From Actinomycetes bacterium (GTDB lineage: Bacteria > Actinomycetota > CADDZG01 > JAHWKV01), in contig JAJCYF010000032.1 of the NCBI GenBank assembly GCA_029263035.1, forward strand, positions 1 through 12,132: DNA of 12,132 nt, read 5' to 3'. A program made the position numbers and the translations under genes. This document shows positions 5,920-12,132 of this stretch, in pieces. The notes below the pieces were generated by a model. That model ran no database searches. It was given only the letters and a program-made list of their open reading frames with translations, and was not told where the DNA came from. Numbering within the stretch: position 1 is the first letter of the stretch; every line of letters starts with the position of its first letter.

Positions 5920-7608
5920 ATGCACCTGCCCGTCCCGGTGCGCCGGGGCCGCCGGGGCTGGACCCTGGCGGTAAGCCTCATCGCCCTGCTGGCCGCGGCG
6001 CCGGTAGCCGTGATCGCCTGGAGCCTGCTCACCCCCAGCGTCGACATCTGGCGCCACCTGTGGGAGACCCGGCTCCCGGACATGCTGTTCTCCACCGTCT
6101 CGCTGCTTGGTCTGGTGATCGTCGGAACGCTCGTGCTGGGCGGGGGGCTGGCGTGGCTGGTGTCGGGATACGACTTCCCCGGCCGCAGGGCGCTCGCCTG
6201 GATGCTGGTGCTCCCCCTGGCGATGCCCGGCTACATCCTGGGTTTCGTCTTCATGTCGACCTTCGGGTTCACCGGCCCCATCCAGGGGGGCCTCAGGGCC
6301 GCTTTCGGCCCCGACGTCTGGGTGCCCGAGATCCGCTCGGTCTGGGGGGCAGCTCTGGTCTTTTCCCTGTGCCTCTATCCCTATGTCTACCTGCTGGCCC
6401 GGGCCGCGATGCGCGAACAGGCCACCGCCAGCTACGAGGTGGCCCGTAGCCTGGGCAACAGCCACCTTGAGGCGGCGTGGAAGGTGATTCTGCCCATGGC
6501 CCGGCCCTCGCTGGTAGCCGGGCTGACCCTGGTGACCCTCGAGACCCTGACCGACTTTGCCACCGTCATCTACTTCAACGTCCAGACCGTCTCGGTCGGC
6601 GTCTACCGGGTGTGGAAGGGGATGTTCGACCGGGATGCCGCCAGCGAGCTGGCGTCTCTGGTATTGATGTTCGCTCTGGGCCTGCTGGTGCTAGAGCGGG
6701 CACTGAGGGGCCGGGCGCGCTACACCCAGCAGGGCGGCGGGAGCCGGCGGCTGCCCTCGAAAAAGCTCTACGGCGCCCGGGGCTGGGCGGCGACCGGAAC
6801 CTGCGTTGGAGTGCTGACCCTGGCCTTCTTCGCCCCGGTGGCTCAGCTTGCCGGCTGGGCGATCGAGCAGGCGGTGCGGGGCACCGGGGCGGTCGACTCC
6901 CGCTTTTTCTCCTACCTGAGCAACAGCGCCCTGCTTGCGGTAGCTGCCGCCGGGCTGGTGGCTCTCGTCGCCATCGCCGTCACCAACGCCCGCCGTTTTG
7001 CGGGCGGGCGCTACGTGAGGACGATGTCGCAGATGGCCACCGCCGGTTACGCCCTGCCGGGCCCGGTGATCGCCATCGGCGTCCTGCTGGTTCTGGCGTG
7101 GGTGGACGGGGTCCTGAACTCGCTGGGAATCGAGGTTCCGGGACTGCTGGTAACCGGGTCGCTGGCCGGGGTCGTGTACGCGTATGTCGTCCGCTTCATG
7201 GCGCTCGGCGTCAACGGCATAGACGCCAGCCTGCAGAAGGTGCCCGAGGAGCTGACGCTTTCGGCGCGCAGCCTGGGCGCAACCCCGGCGCAGGTGATGC
7301 GCAAGATCCACTTCCCCTTGACTAAGACCGGTGTGGCGGTAGCGTTGTTGTTGGTGGGCATCGACGCGCTCAAAGAGCTCCCGATGGTCCTGTTGCTCCG
7401 GCCGTTCGGGTTTGACACCCTGCCGGTGTGGGTCTGGCAGCTGGCGGCGGAGTCCCGGTGGGAGTCGGCAGCACTGCCATCGCTTACGATTATCGCCGCC
7501 TCCCTGGTGCCGGTGGCGCTGCTGACCCGAAGCCTGCGGGGCACCGAGTCCGAGGCGGCTCTGCTTCCCGCCACCGGTCGAAGGGTCCTGGAGGACGCAC
7601 GGGTATGA
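5920..7608 (+). CDS. fbpB: Iron ABC transporter permease (FbpB/SfuB type, two fused halves)
   Basis: Membrane channel of the ferric importer, 562 residues from ATG 5920. It is a tandem of two permease halves, as in FbpB and ThiP, each with about six hydrophobic segments. Each half has an EAA loop that contacts the ATPase: SYEVARSLGNSHLEAAWKVI near 171-190, and LTLSARSLGATPAQVMRKIH near 445-464. One subunit can therefore form the whole pore. The start is four bases after the binding-protein stop, suggesting translational coupling; an in-frame ATG at 5872 would overlap that gene by 44 bp and adds a non-membrane extension, so it is not preferred. The TGA overlaps the ATPase start as ATGA. Confidence 0.93.
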   Translation: MHLPVPVRRGRRGWTLAVSLIALLAAAPVAVIAWSLLTPSVDIWRHLWETRLPDMLFSTVSLLGLVIVGTLVLGGGLAWLVSGYDFPGRRALAWMLVLPLAMPGYILGFVFMSTFGFTGPIQGGLRAAFGPDVWVPEIRSVWGAALVFSLCLYPYVYLLARAAMREQATASYEVARSLGNSHLEAAWKVILPMARPSLVAGLTLVTLETLTDFATVIYFNVQTVSVGVYRVWKGMFDRDAASELASLVLMFALGLLVLERALRGRARYTQQGGGSRRLPSKKLYGARGWAATGTCVGVLTLAFFAPVAQLAGWAIEQAVRGTGAVDSRFFSYLSNSALLAVAAAGLVALVAIAVTNARRFAGGRYVRTMSQMATAGYALPGPVIAIGVLLVLAWVDGVLNSLGIEVPGLLVTGSLAGVVYAYVVRFMALGVNGIDASLQKVPEELTLSARSLGATPAQVMRKIHFPLTKTGVAVALLLVGIDALKELPMVLLLRPFGFDTLPVWVWQLAAESRWESAALPSLTIIAASLVPVALLTRSLRGTESEAALLPATGRRVLEDARV

Positions 7609-8723
7609 GCAGCCGACGAGAGGGATTGATTTTGCAGGAACCGCCCGGCGAACGCAGCCCGGCCCAACCGGCCCCGGAAGTCCCGGCGGTTGAGGTGCGC
7701 GGCGCATCCAAGAAGTTCGGCTCCACCGTGGCGGTCGACGACGTCAGCATCACGCTGGGCCGCGGCGAGTTTCTCACCCTCGTCGGCCCGAGCGGCTGCG
7801 GCAAGTCGACCCTTCTCCGGATGATCGCCGGCTTGATGGAGCCGGACGCCGGCGAGATTCTGCTGGCGGGCAAAAGCGTCTCCTCCCCCGGTCGCTGGGT
7901 GCCGCCCGAGGACCGGGCGGTGGGGCTGGTCTTCCAGGAGAACACCCTGTTCCCCCACCTGTCGGTGTCCGGCAACATCGGATTCGGGCTGAGCCGCCGC
8001 TCCAAATCCCAGACGGCGAAGCGGGTGGCCGAGGTCCTGGAACTGGTGGAGCTTCCCGCCCACGCAGGTCGCTACCCCCACGAGCTGTCCGGCGGAGAAC
8101 GCCAGCGGGTCGCCCTGGCCCGGGCGCTGGCGCCGGAGCCTACGGTGCTGCTGCTCGATGAGCCGTTCGCCAACCTGGACCCCAACCTTAGGGCGCAGGT
8201 CCGGGCGCACACGGTGGAGATCCTGCGCAAGGCCGGCGCCTCGGCGCTGTTCGTCACCCACGACCAGCAGGAGGCGATGTCGGTCGGCGACCGGGTGGCG
8301 GTCATGGGCCGCGGCCGGGTGGAGCAGATCGGGCCGCCGAAAACCGTCTTCCACCTGCCGCACAGCCACTTTGTGGCCTCCAGCCTTGGTGAGGCGTACT
8401 TCCTGCCGGCTACCTACTCGGGCAACGGATCACTGCATACCGAGGCGGGTCCCTGCGACTGCCCCCACGACGTGTCCGGGACCGAGATGGAGATCATGGT
8501 CCGCCCGCACGACGTCACGTTCGTGGAGGACGATGCCGGCGGCTCGGTGGTCACTGCAGTGGAGTTCCTCGGCGCCTTCCTGCTCTACGAGGTGCAGCTA
8601 CCGTCGGGCCGCCGTTTGAGGTGCCTGATGCCGCACACCGTCGAGGTAGGCCCGGGGGCGAAGGTTCGGGTCCAGCTGGACCATGGCCACGTCCCGGTCG
8701 TGCTGCCTGTTCCACAGCCTTAG
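7605..8723 (+). CDS. fbpC: Iron ABC transporter ATP-binding protein (FbpC type)
   Basis: Cytoplasmic ATPase that drives the importer, 372 residues from the ATG overlapping the permease stop (ATGA). GGAGG lies ten bases upstream. All nucleotide-binding motifs are intact: Walker A GPSGCGKST at 61-69, Q-loop Gln111 in FQEN, signature LSGGERQ at 161-167, Walker B LLLDEP with Asp185 and Glu186, D-loop NLD, and switch His219 in VTHDQQEAM. The tail from about residue 250 has a TOBE-like pattern (MVRPHDVTFVEDD, then AVEFLGAFLLYEVQLPSGR), as in the FbpC/PotA/MalK group. It contains an unusual CDCPH cluster near residue 285, of unknown meaning. It is the last gene of the operon. The next gene has its own operator region, and no terminator is evident after the TAG. 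Confidence 0.95.
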   Translation: MSSRREGLILQEPPGERSPAQPAPEVPAVEVRGASKKFGSTVAVDDVSITLGRGEFLTLVGPSGCGKSTLLRMIAGLMEPDAGEILLAGKSVSSPGRWVPPEDRAVGLVFQENTLFPHLSVSGNIGFGLSRRSKSQTAKRVAEVLELVELPAHAGRYPHELSGGERQRVALARALAPEPTVLLLDEPFANLDPNLRAQVRAHTVEILRKAGASALFVTHDQQEAMSVGDRVAVMGRGRVEQIGPPKTVFHLPHSHFVASSLGEAYFLPATYSGNGSLHTEAGPCDCPHDVSGTEMEIMVRPHDVTFVEDDAGGSVVTAVEFLGAFLLYEVQLPSGRRLRCLMPHTVEVGPGAKVRVQLDHGHVPVVLPVPQP

Positions 8724-8749
8724 CCGGCAAGTTTTTCCCTGCGATGCCA

Positions 8750-8768
8750 TTAGGTTAGGCTTCCTAAC
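8750..8768 (+). promoter_or_regulatory. DtxR/IdeR-box-like operator, first of a pair
   Basis: TTAGGTTAGGCTTCCTAAC matches 14 of 19 positions of the consensus TTAGGTTAGSCTAACCTAA; the first 12 are identical, then the right arm is shifted by one base. Inside it GGTTAGG-CTT-CCTAACC (8753-8769) is a perfect inverted repeat. It is the strongest such site in the window and ends 28 bp before the ATG at 8796. Confidence 0.65.
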
Positions 8769-8772
8769 CATG

Positions 8773-8786
8773 TTAGGGCTACCTAA
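8773..8786 (+). promoter_or_regulatory. DtxR/IdeR-like operator, second of a pair
   Basis: TTAGG-GCTA-CCTAA has perfect five-base arms and exactly fits TTAGG-N4-CCTAA. It starts four bases after the GGTTAGG/CCTAACC repeat ends and finishes nine bases before ATG 8796. The pair would cover any promoter of the downstream gene; TAGGCT (8756-8761) is a possible -10. Confidence 0.6.
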
Positions 8787-8795
8787 AGCCGGCGG

Positions 8796-10541
8796 ATGAT
8801 CCTCATCCGGCTTGCCGCAGTGTTCCGGCTGCGCATCCCCATGTGGCTGGCCTGGAGCATCGGGTTGGCATTCACCGCAGTAGCCGCCTGGTTTCTATCG
8901 TCGAGCTTCGACCCGTCCATCCTCGCGTCCAGCTGGGAGGCCATCAAGGAAGCTCCGCTTGCCATTCTGGCGGTTGCGGCGGTGTACTTTGCCGCCTTCG
9001 CCCTCCGGGCCCTTGTGTGGCGCAATGTCGTTCCGGGCCTCACCTTCGGGCATGCGCTCGCCGCCATCCACCTGGCCATCGCAGGCAACCATGTCCTGCC
9101 GCTTCGCCTGGGGGAAGCTCTGCGGGTCACCAGCGTTGTGAAGCGCACCTCACTCTCTCTGAAAGAGGCGACGGCATCCTCGCTCACTCTGCGGGCGGCC
9201 GATGCTCTGGCCCTGGCCGGTCTGCTGGTGGTCCTGGGACCCGGGCTGGCAGTCCCCCGCCTGGCCGGCGCATTCGGGGTTCTGAGCCTCGCCCTGCTGG
9301 CCGTTTTGGCCGGGGGGCTGTGGTGGATGAAGCAGCTTCGAAAATTACAGACCAGCGCCCTGCGCATGCCGGGGTCATTCGTCGCCCTCGGGTCGCTTGC
9401 GGCCTGGCTGCTGGAGTCGGTGGTCATCTGGCAGGCGGCGCACAGGGCCGGAATTCCGATCAGCGCCACCGAAGCGGTGCTCGTCACCGCAGCAACGATC
9501 TTCTCCCAGGTCCTGGCGGTGGCCCCCGGAGGTTTCGGGACCTACGAGGCGGCGGCGATGGGGACGCTGATCCTCCTCGGTGCCGAACCCGGTCCCGCCC
9601 TGGCCGCAGCCCTGGCCGCCCACGCACTCAAAACCGCCTACTCGCTGATCGCCGGAGCGGTGGCGCTCGTCACGCCGGCCCCCGGGCTGTTCGGACGCCT
9701 CCGATTGCCGAAGACCCCTGAACTGCCGCCCCCCGGTGCGCCCCCGGCGGGTGCTCCAATTGTTTTCTTTCTGCCCGCCCGCAACGAGGAGGCCAACGTT
9801 GCAGGGGTGATCGACAGAATGCCGCAGCAGGTCCGGGGGCACCCGGTGGAGTGCGTGGTTATCGACGACGGCTCTACCGACCGGACCGCCTGGGTGGCCG
9901 GGGCGGCAGGAGCACGGATTCTGGCCCTGGCCGAAGGTCACGGGCTCGGCGCCGGGGTTCGCCGGGGCCTGGCCGAGGGCGCCTCCCGCCGCGCCGCCGC
10001 CACGGTGTTCTGCGACGCCGATGGCGAATACGACCCGGCCGAGCTGGACAAGCTCGTGGCGCCAATTCTTTCCGGGGAGGCGGACTACGTCGCCGGCTCC
10101 CGCTTCGCCGGCGGAAGCCGGCGGATGAAGCCCCACCGCAACTTCGGCAACCGCCTGCTGTCGCTGGTCCTCTCGGTCGTTGCCCGGCGCCGGATATCGG
10201 ACGGGCAGAGCGGCTATCGCGCCCTGTCCTACCGGGCGGCGGCAGCCGCCGAACTGGTCCACGACTACAACTACGCCCAGGTCCTTACGCTCGACCTGCT
10301 GGGGAAAGGTTTCCGCTATGCCGAGGTGCCCATCAACTACCGCTTCCGGACCGAGGGCAGGACCTTTGTGCGGCTGCTTCCCTACCTTCGGGCCGTGATC
10401 CCGGCGGTTCTAAAGGAGATCAATCAGTCCTCCACCACGTGCGAGGCGAAGCCTGCCACCGACCGGTTCCACGACGTCTCGTCGAACGATCCGTCCGGCG
10501 TCAAGGCCGAGGCGGCGGCCCAGCCCATCTCCAGGGCGTGA
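8796..10541 (+). CDS. Flippase-like (LPG-synthase TM/UPF0104) domain fused to family 2 glycosyltransferase
   Basis: Membrane-anchored fusion of 581 residues. Residues 1 to about 305 are hydrophobic with two signatures of the lysylphosphatidylglycerol synthase TM/UPF0104 family: AGNHVLPLRLGEALRVTSVV near 90-110, and VAPGGFGTYEAA near 245-256. After a Pro-rich linker (about 308-320), residues 321-542 are a GT2 domain of the dolichyl-phosphate-mannose-synthase type: FFLPARNEEANV, nucleotide-binding IDDGSTD (Asp357, Asp358), metal-binding DAD at 407-409, and DGQSGYRALS. It probably makes or uses a polyprenyl-phosphate sugar. In archaeal AglD the same two domains occur in the opposite order. The last ~38 residues are encoded antisense to the oxidoreductase gene and match no GT2 feature. 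Two DtxR-like operators precede it. The ATG has only a weak GGCGG; ATG 8841 is an alternative. Confidence 0.88.
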   Translation: MILIRLAAVFRLRIPMWLAWSIGLAFTAVAAWFLSSSFDPSILASSWEAIKEAPLAILAVAAVYFAAFALRALVWRNVVPGLTFGHALAAIHLAIAGNHVLPLRLGEALRVTSVVKRTSLSLKEATASSLTLRAADALALAGLLVVLGPGLAVPRLAGAFGVLSLALLAVLAGGLWWMKQLRKLQTSALRMPGSFVALGSLAAWLLESVVIWQAAHRAGIPISATEAVLVTAATIFSQVLAVAPGGFGTYEAAAMGTLILLGAEPGPALAAALAAHALKTAYSLIAGAVALVTPAPGLFGRLRLPKTPELPPPGAPPAGAPIVFFLPARNEEANVAGVIDRMPQQVRGHPVECVVIDDGSTDRTAWVAGAAGARILALAEGHGLGAGVRRGLAEGASRRAAATVFCDADGEYDPAELDKLVAPILSGEADYVAGSRFAGGSRRMKPHRNFGNRLLSLVLSVVARRRISDGQSGYRALSYRAAAAAELVHDYNYAQVLTLDLLGKGFRYAEVPINYRFRTEGRTFVRLLPYLRAVIPAVLKEINQSSTTCEAKPATDRFHDVSSNDPSGVKAEAAAQPISRA

Positions 10542-11803
10542 TGCGAGTTGTTGTGGGCGAACAGACCGTGGCGGCCGAAGGTGAGCAGGCCGGGAACCGA
10601 GTCGGCCCACTGAAGCAGTGTTTCGAAGGAATCTGAGTACCCCAGGTCGTAGACCGGGTATGCCGCCGGTACCCGCCTGACCACCACCTCCACAGGGTCG
10701 GCCTCCGGCAGACCCATTCCCGTGAGAGCCTCCCGGACCATCGTCCCCAGATCGGCATCGGCCGCACTCCATACTTCGTCCCCGACCGCGCACGGCACCT
10801 CGGCGCACAGCACCGTCCGGTCGGGCGGGTCGTCGCCCGAGCGGTAGTTCTTCGGCTCGGATATCCGGGTCACCGGAGTGCCGGCGTCGGGCACGTAGTG
10901 GGCGTCGAACTCGGTGTACCGCGCCACCGGCAGAACCAGGTAGACCAGCACCATCGCGCGGGACCGCAGCCGGGAGGCAGCTTCGAGAACCACGTCCGGC
11001 GGAGCCGGGTCGAACAGGCGGGCGAGAACCGGCAGAGGGATGGTGGACCACAGCAGGGCGGAGTCGATGTCCTCCCCGCCGGCTGTGACCCGAAAGCCGC
11101 CGTCGAGGTTCTCCACCCGCTCCACGGCCGCCCCGAGACGGACCTCGGCTCCCTCGCCGCAAGCCGCCCCGGCCAGGCTCTCCCAGAGCTGGCCGAACCC
11201 CCTGCGCGGGTAGTAGAAAACCGCACCCGCCCTCCCGGATCCGGTGAGCTTGCGCAGCAGCTTTCCGGCAGCGTTCCCGCTGACCCGGCGGCGGGCCTGC
11301 TCGCCGTCGATGTCCTCCGGCTCCAGGCCCCACATCTTGCGGGCGTAGGGGAAGTAGACGCGCTCGCACATCGTGGGTCCCAGGCCGGCGAGCAGGAGAT
11401 CGGCAAAGGTTTCGCCCTGCGCCCGGCGCAGGGGCGACAGCGCCGCATCCCGGCCCGCTGCCAGTCCGAAGCTCCGGGGCAGGTTTCGCACCAGGTCGGC
11501 TGCCTGAAGTGGGAACGCGATCCACCGTCCCTCCAGGTAGATCCTCCCGTGGCGCGGCCGCTCCTGCAGATCCCCGCCGAGCAGCCGGGAAAGCTCCGCC
11601 AGCAGGTACGGCGGTGTGGCAGGGTGGAGCCGGTGGCTGCCGTGGTCGACCCGCATCCCGCCGACGTCGAAGCTGCCGGCAAGCCCCCCGACCTGCTTCG
11701 AACGCTCCAGGATCGTTACGCGGTGGCCCGCCTTCGCCGCCCGGTACCCGCCGCCCAACCCGGCAGGTCCTGCGCCTAGAATGGTGAGGGTCCGGTTGGT
11801 CAT
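10424..11803 (-). CDS. FAD-dependent oxidoreductase (protoporphyrinogen oxidase/amine oxidase superfamily)
   Basis: Predicted flavoprotein of 459 residues from ATG 11803. The N-terminus is an FAD-binding Rossmann fold: TILGAGPAGLGGGYRAAKAG with GAGPAG at 10-15, Glu33 for the ribose, then VGGLAGSF. The rest follows the amine-oxidase/UDP-galactopyranose-mutase-like pattern, including FYYPRRGFGQLWESLA (NAD/FAD oxidoreductases of this group carry a similar P-x-GG/GF segment) and the C-terminal FAD-contacting GRHGLFAHNNSHHALEMGWA. That tail motif is characteristic of family members found with surface-glycan genes rather than true HemG/HemY, so a haem role is not assumed. Substrate is unknown. The neighbouring GT2 fusion fits a glycan or lipid context. 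The 3' end overlaps that gene by 118 bp in antisense. A TTG one codon upstream (11806) is possible. No clear Shine-Dalgarno is seen. Confidence 0.85.
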   Translation of the reverse strand: MTNRTLTILGAGPAGLGGGYRAAKAGHRVTILERSKQVGGLAGSFDVGGMRVDHGSHRLHPATPPYLLAELSRLLGGDLQERPRHGRIYLEGRWIAFPLQAADLVRNLPRSFGLAAGRDAALSPLRRAQGETFADLLLAGLGPTMCERVYFPYARKMWGLEPEDIDGEQARRRVSGNAAGKLLRKLTGSGRAGAVFYYPRRGFGQLWESLAGAACGEGAEVRLGAAVERVENLDGGFRVTAGGEDIDSALLWSTIPLPVLARLFDPAPPDVVLEAASRLRSRAMVLVYLVLPVARYTEFDAHYVPDAGTPVTRISEPKNYRSGDDPPDRTVLCAEVPCAVGDEVWSAADADLGTMVREALTGMGLPEADPVEVVVRRVPAAYPVYDLGYSDSFETLLQWADSVPGLLTFGRHGLFAHNNSHHALEMGWAAASALTPDGSFDETSWNRSVAGFASHVVED

Positions 11804-11812
11804 CAACCCAAC

Positions 11813-11841
11813 TTAACTTGCGGCAAAACTTCGGCTACACT
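11813..11841 (+). promoter_or_regulatory. Possible gltB promoter
   Basis: TTAACT (11813-11818) and TACACT (11836-11841) are 17 bp apart, each matching four of six consensus bases. A start near 11848 would give a leader of about 137 bases to the gltB CTG. TACGAT (11845-11850) is an alternative -10 without a -35. Confidence 0.35.
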
Positions 11842-11855
11842 TTGTACGATACAAA
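11841..11855. promoter_or_regulatory. Perfect inverted repeat TTTGTA-CGA-TACAAA, candidate operator
   Basis: Six-base perfect arms around a three-base spacer, in the divergent region between the oxidoreductase gene and gltB. It abuts the proposed -10 and covers the proposed start site, a typical repressor position. The AT-rich arms stand out against the local GC content. The regulator is unknown; no gene for it is in the window. Confidence 0.55.
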
Positions 11856-11874
11856 TCAAGTTCTAAGAGCAACG

Positions 11875-11901
11875 GCGCTCGCTTTGGCGGGCGCTTTTTT
11901 T
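11875..11901 (+). terminator. Intrinsic terminator in the gltB leader
   Basis: Arms GCGCTCGC (11875-11882) and GCGGGCGC (11887-11894) pair over eight bases with one G-U, closed by the loop TTTG and followed by seven T (11895-11901). The T-run makes it directional for the plus strand. No plus-strand gene ends nearby, and it stands 83 bases before gltB, so attenuation of gltB or the end of a short RNA are the likely uses. Confidence 0.8.
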
Positions 11902-11970
11902 GTCCCCGAAGTGCGGACAGCCTCACCACCGGAATACACGAGAACTGCGGCCCGAGAAGACGGCTGCCGG

Positions 11971-11987
11971 AAAGGAGCCCTACGCTG
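11971..11987 (+). promoter_or_regulatory. Ribosome binding site supporting the gltB CTG start
   Basis: AAAGGAG (11971-11977) is seven bases before CTG 11985-11987, an optimal spacing. No ATG, GTG or TTG lies in this frame anywhere from here back past the terminator, nor before the conserved N-terminus. Confidence 0.75.
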
Positions 11988-12132
11988 AACGCCTCCCAGG
12001 GTCTGTACAACCCCCGCTACGAGCGCGACGCCTGCGGGATCGGCTTTGTCGCCGACGTCGAGGGCCGTACCAGCCGGTCGATCGTCGAGTCGGCGCTCTA
12101 CTCCCTGTGCCGGGTCCGGCACCGCGGAGCGG
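11985..12132 (+). CDS. gltB: Glutamate synthase large subunit, 5' fragment
   Basis: Only 49 codons are present; the full protein is about 1,500 residues. It encodes the start of the glutaminase domain that releases ammonia from glutamine for transfer to 2-oxoglutarate, the GOGAT step of nitrogen assimilation. Residues 7-21 (LYNPRYERDACGIGF) are the family N-terminus. Cys17 is the expected N-terminal nucleophile exposed by removal of a short propeptide, here 16 residues. SALYSLCRVRHRGA follows up to the edge, matching the conserved leucine-rich RHRGA segment. The start is CTG 11985, the only initiation-type codon at good distance from the Shine-Dalgarno. The leader holds an inverted repeat and an intrinsic terminator, suggesting both repression and attenuation. 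Confidence 0.93.
   Translation, partial: MNASQGLYNPRYERDACGIGFVADVEGRTSRSIVESALYSLCRVRHRGA

Noticed and set aside
6477..8369. Several open frames in other frames over the permease and ATPase (plus 6477-7325, minus 6691-7707, minus 7047-8369)
   Set aside because: The in-frame proteins carry full ABC transporter motifs; these frames are Arg/Gly/Gln-rich shadows without domains.
10410..11779. Open frames at 10410-11525 (minus) and 10898-11779 (plus) over the oxidoreductase gene
   Set aside because: The 10424-11803 minus frame has the FAD-binding Rossmann motif and the conserved C-terminal motif; the others have low-complexity Arg/Gly/Pro content.
11811..11823. AAGTTAAGTT-like direct repeat before the oxidoreductase gene as another iron-type operator
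   Set aside because: It lacks the GG/CC core and paired arms of TTAGG-N4-CCTAA.
11848..11984. A classical riboswitch in the gltB leader
   Set aside because: The leader before the terminator is too short for known aptamers, and no conserved riboswitch core was recognised.
1..12132. CRISPR array, tRNA/rRNA gene, insertion sequence, phage or attachment site
   Set aside because: No regularly spaced repeats, no cloverleaf candidate, no transposase or integrase motif, and no terminal repeats were seen; gene content is chromosomal and collinear.

Overview
The window is high-GC bacterial DNA, most likely from an actinomycete (Actinomycetota). Three things point there: dense, strongly GC-biased coding; a DNA polymerase I whose 3'-5' exonuclease domain has lost its catalytic residues; and a DtxR/IdeR-type metal regulator with matching TTAGG/CCTAA operator-like sites. 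No mobile element, tRNA, rRNA or CRISPR array is visible. The genus cannot be named from the sequence.

Layout, left to right. (1) 1-2015, minus: polA, cut by the window edge before polymerase motif A. (2) 2041-2706, plus: a DtxR-family regulator, divergent from polA across only 25 bp that carry a palindromic -10 element. (3) 2809-3387, plus: a lipoprotein with a Gly/Ser/Ala linker and a cupredoxin-like domain, apparently started at CTG. (4) 3384-4781, minus: a polytopic GT-C-like membrane glycosyltransferase, tail-to-tail with the lipoprotein gene. (5) 4902-8723, plus: a three-gene ferric-iron ABC importer operon (FutA/FbpA-like binding protein, fused-half permease, ATPase). (6) 8796-10541, plus: a fusion of a flippase-like/LPG-synthase-type membrane domain to a family 2 glycosyltransferase. 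(7) 10424-11803, minus: an FAD-dependent oxidoreductase of the protoporphyrinogen-oxidase/amine-oxidase superfamily, convergent with and overlapping the previous gene by 118 bp. (8) 11985 to the edge, plus: the first 49 codons of gltB (glutamate synthase large subunit), also apparently started at CTG, behind a leader with an inverted repeat and an intrinsic terminator.

The connecting theme of the middle 7 kb is probable metal (iron or manganese) control. Sites resembling DtxR/IdeR boxes lie before the cupredoxin lipoprotein, between the GT-C gene and the iron importer operon (two sites, one touching the GT-C start codon), and before the flippase/glycosyltransferase fusion (two sites). The DtxR-family gene next door is the obvious candidate repressor. 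Its predicted metal site has carboxylate and histidine where DtxR has Met10 and Cys102, so its metal preference is open. If the inference holds, this is a local regulon joining iron import, a possibly copper-binding surface lipoprotein and two membrane glycosylation genes.
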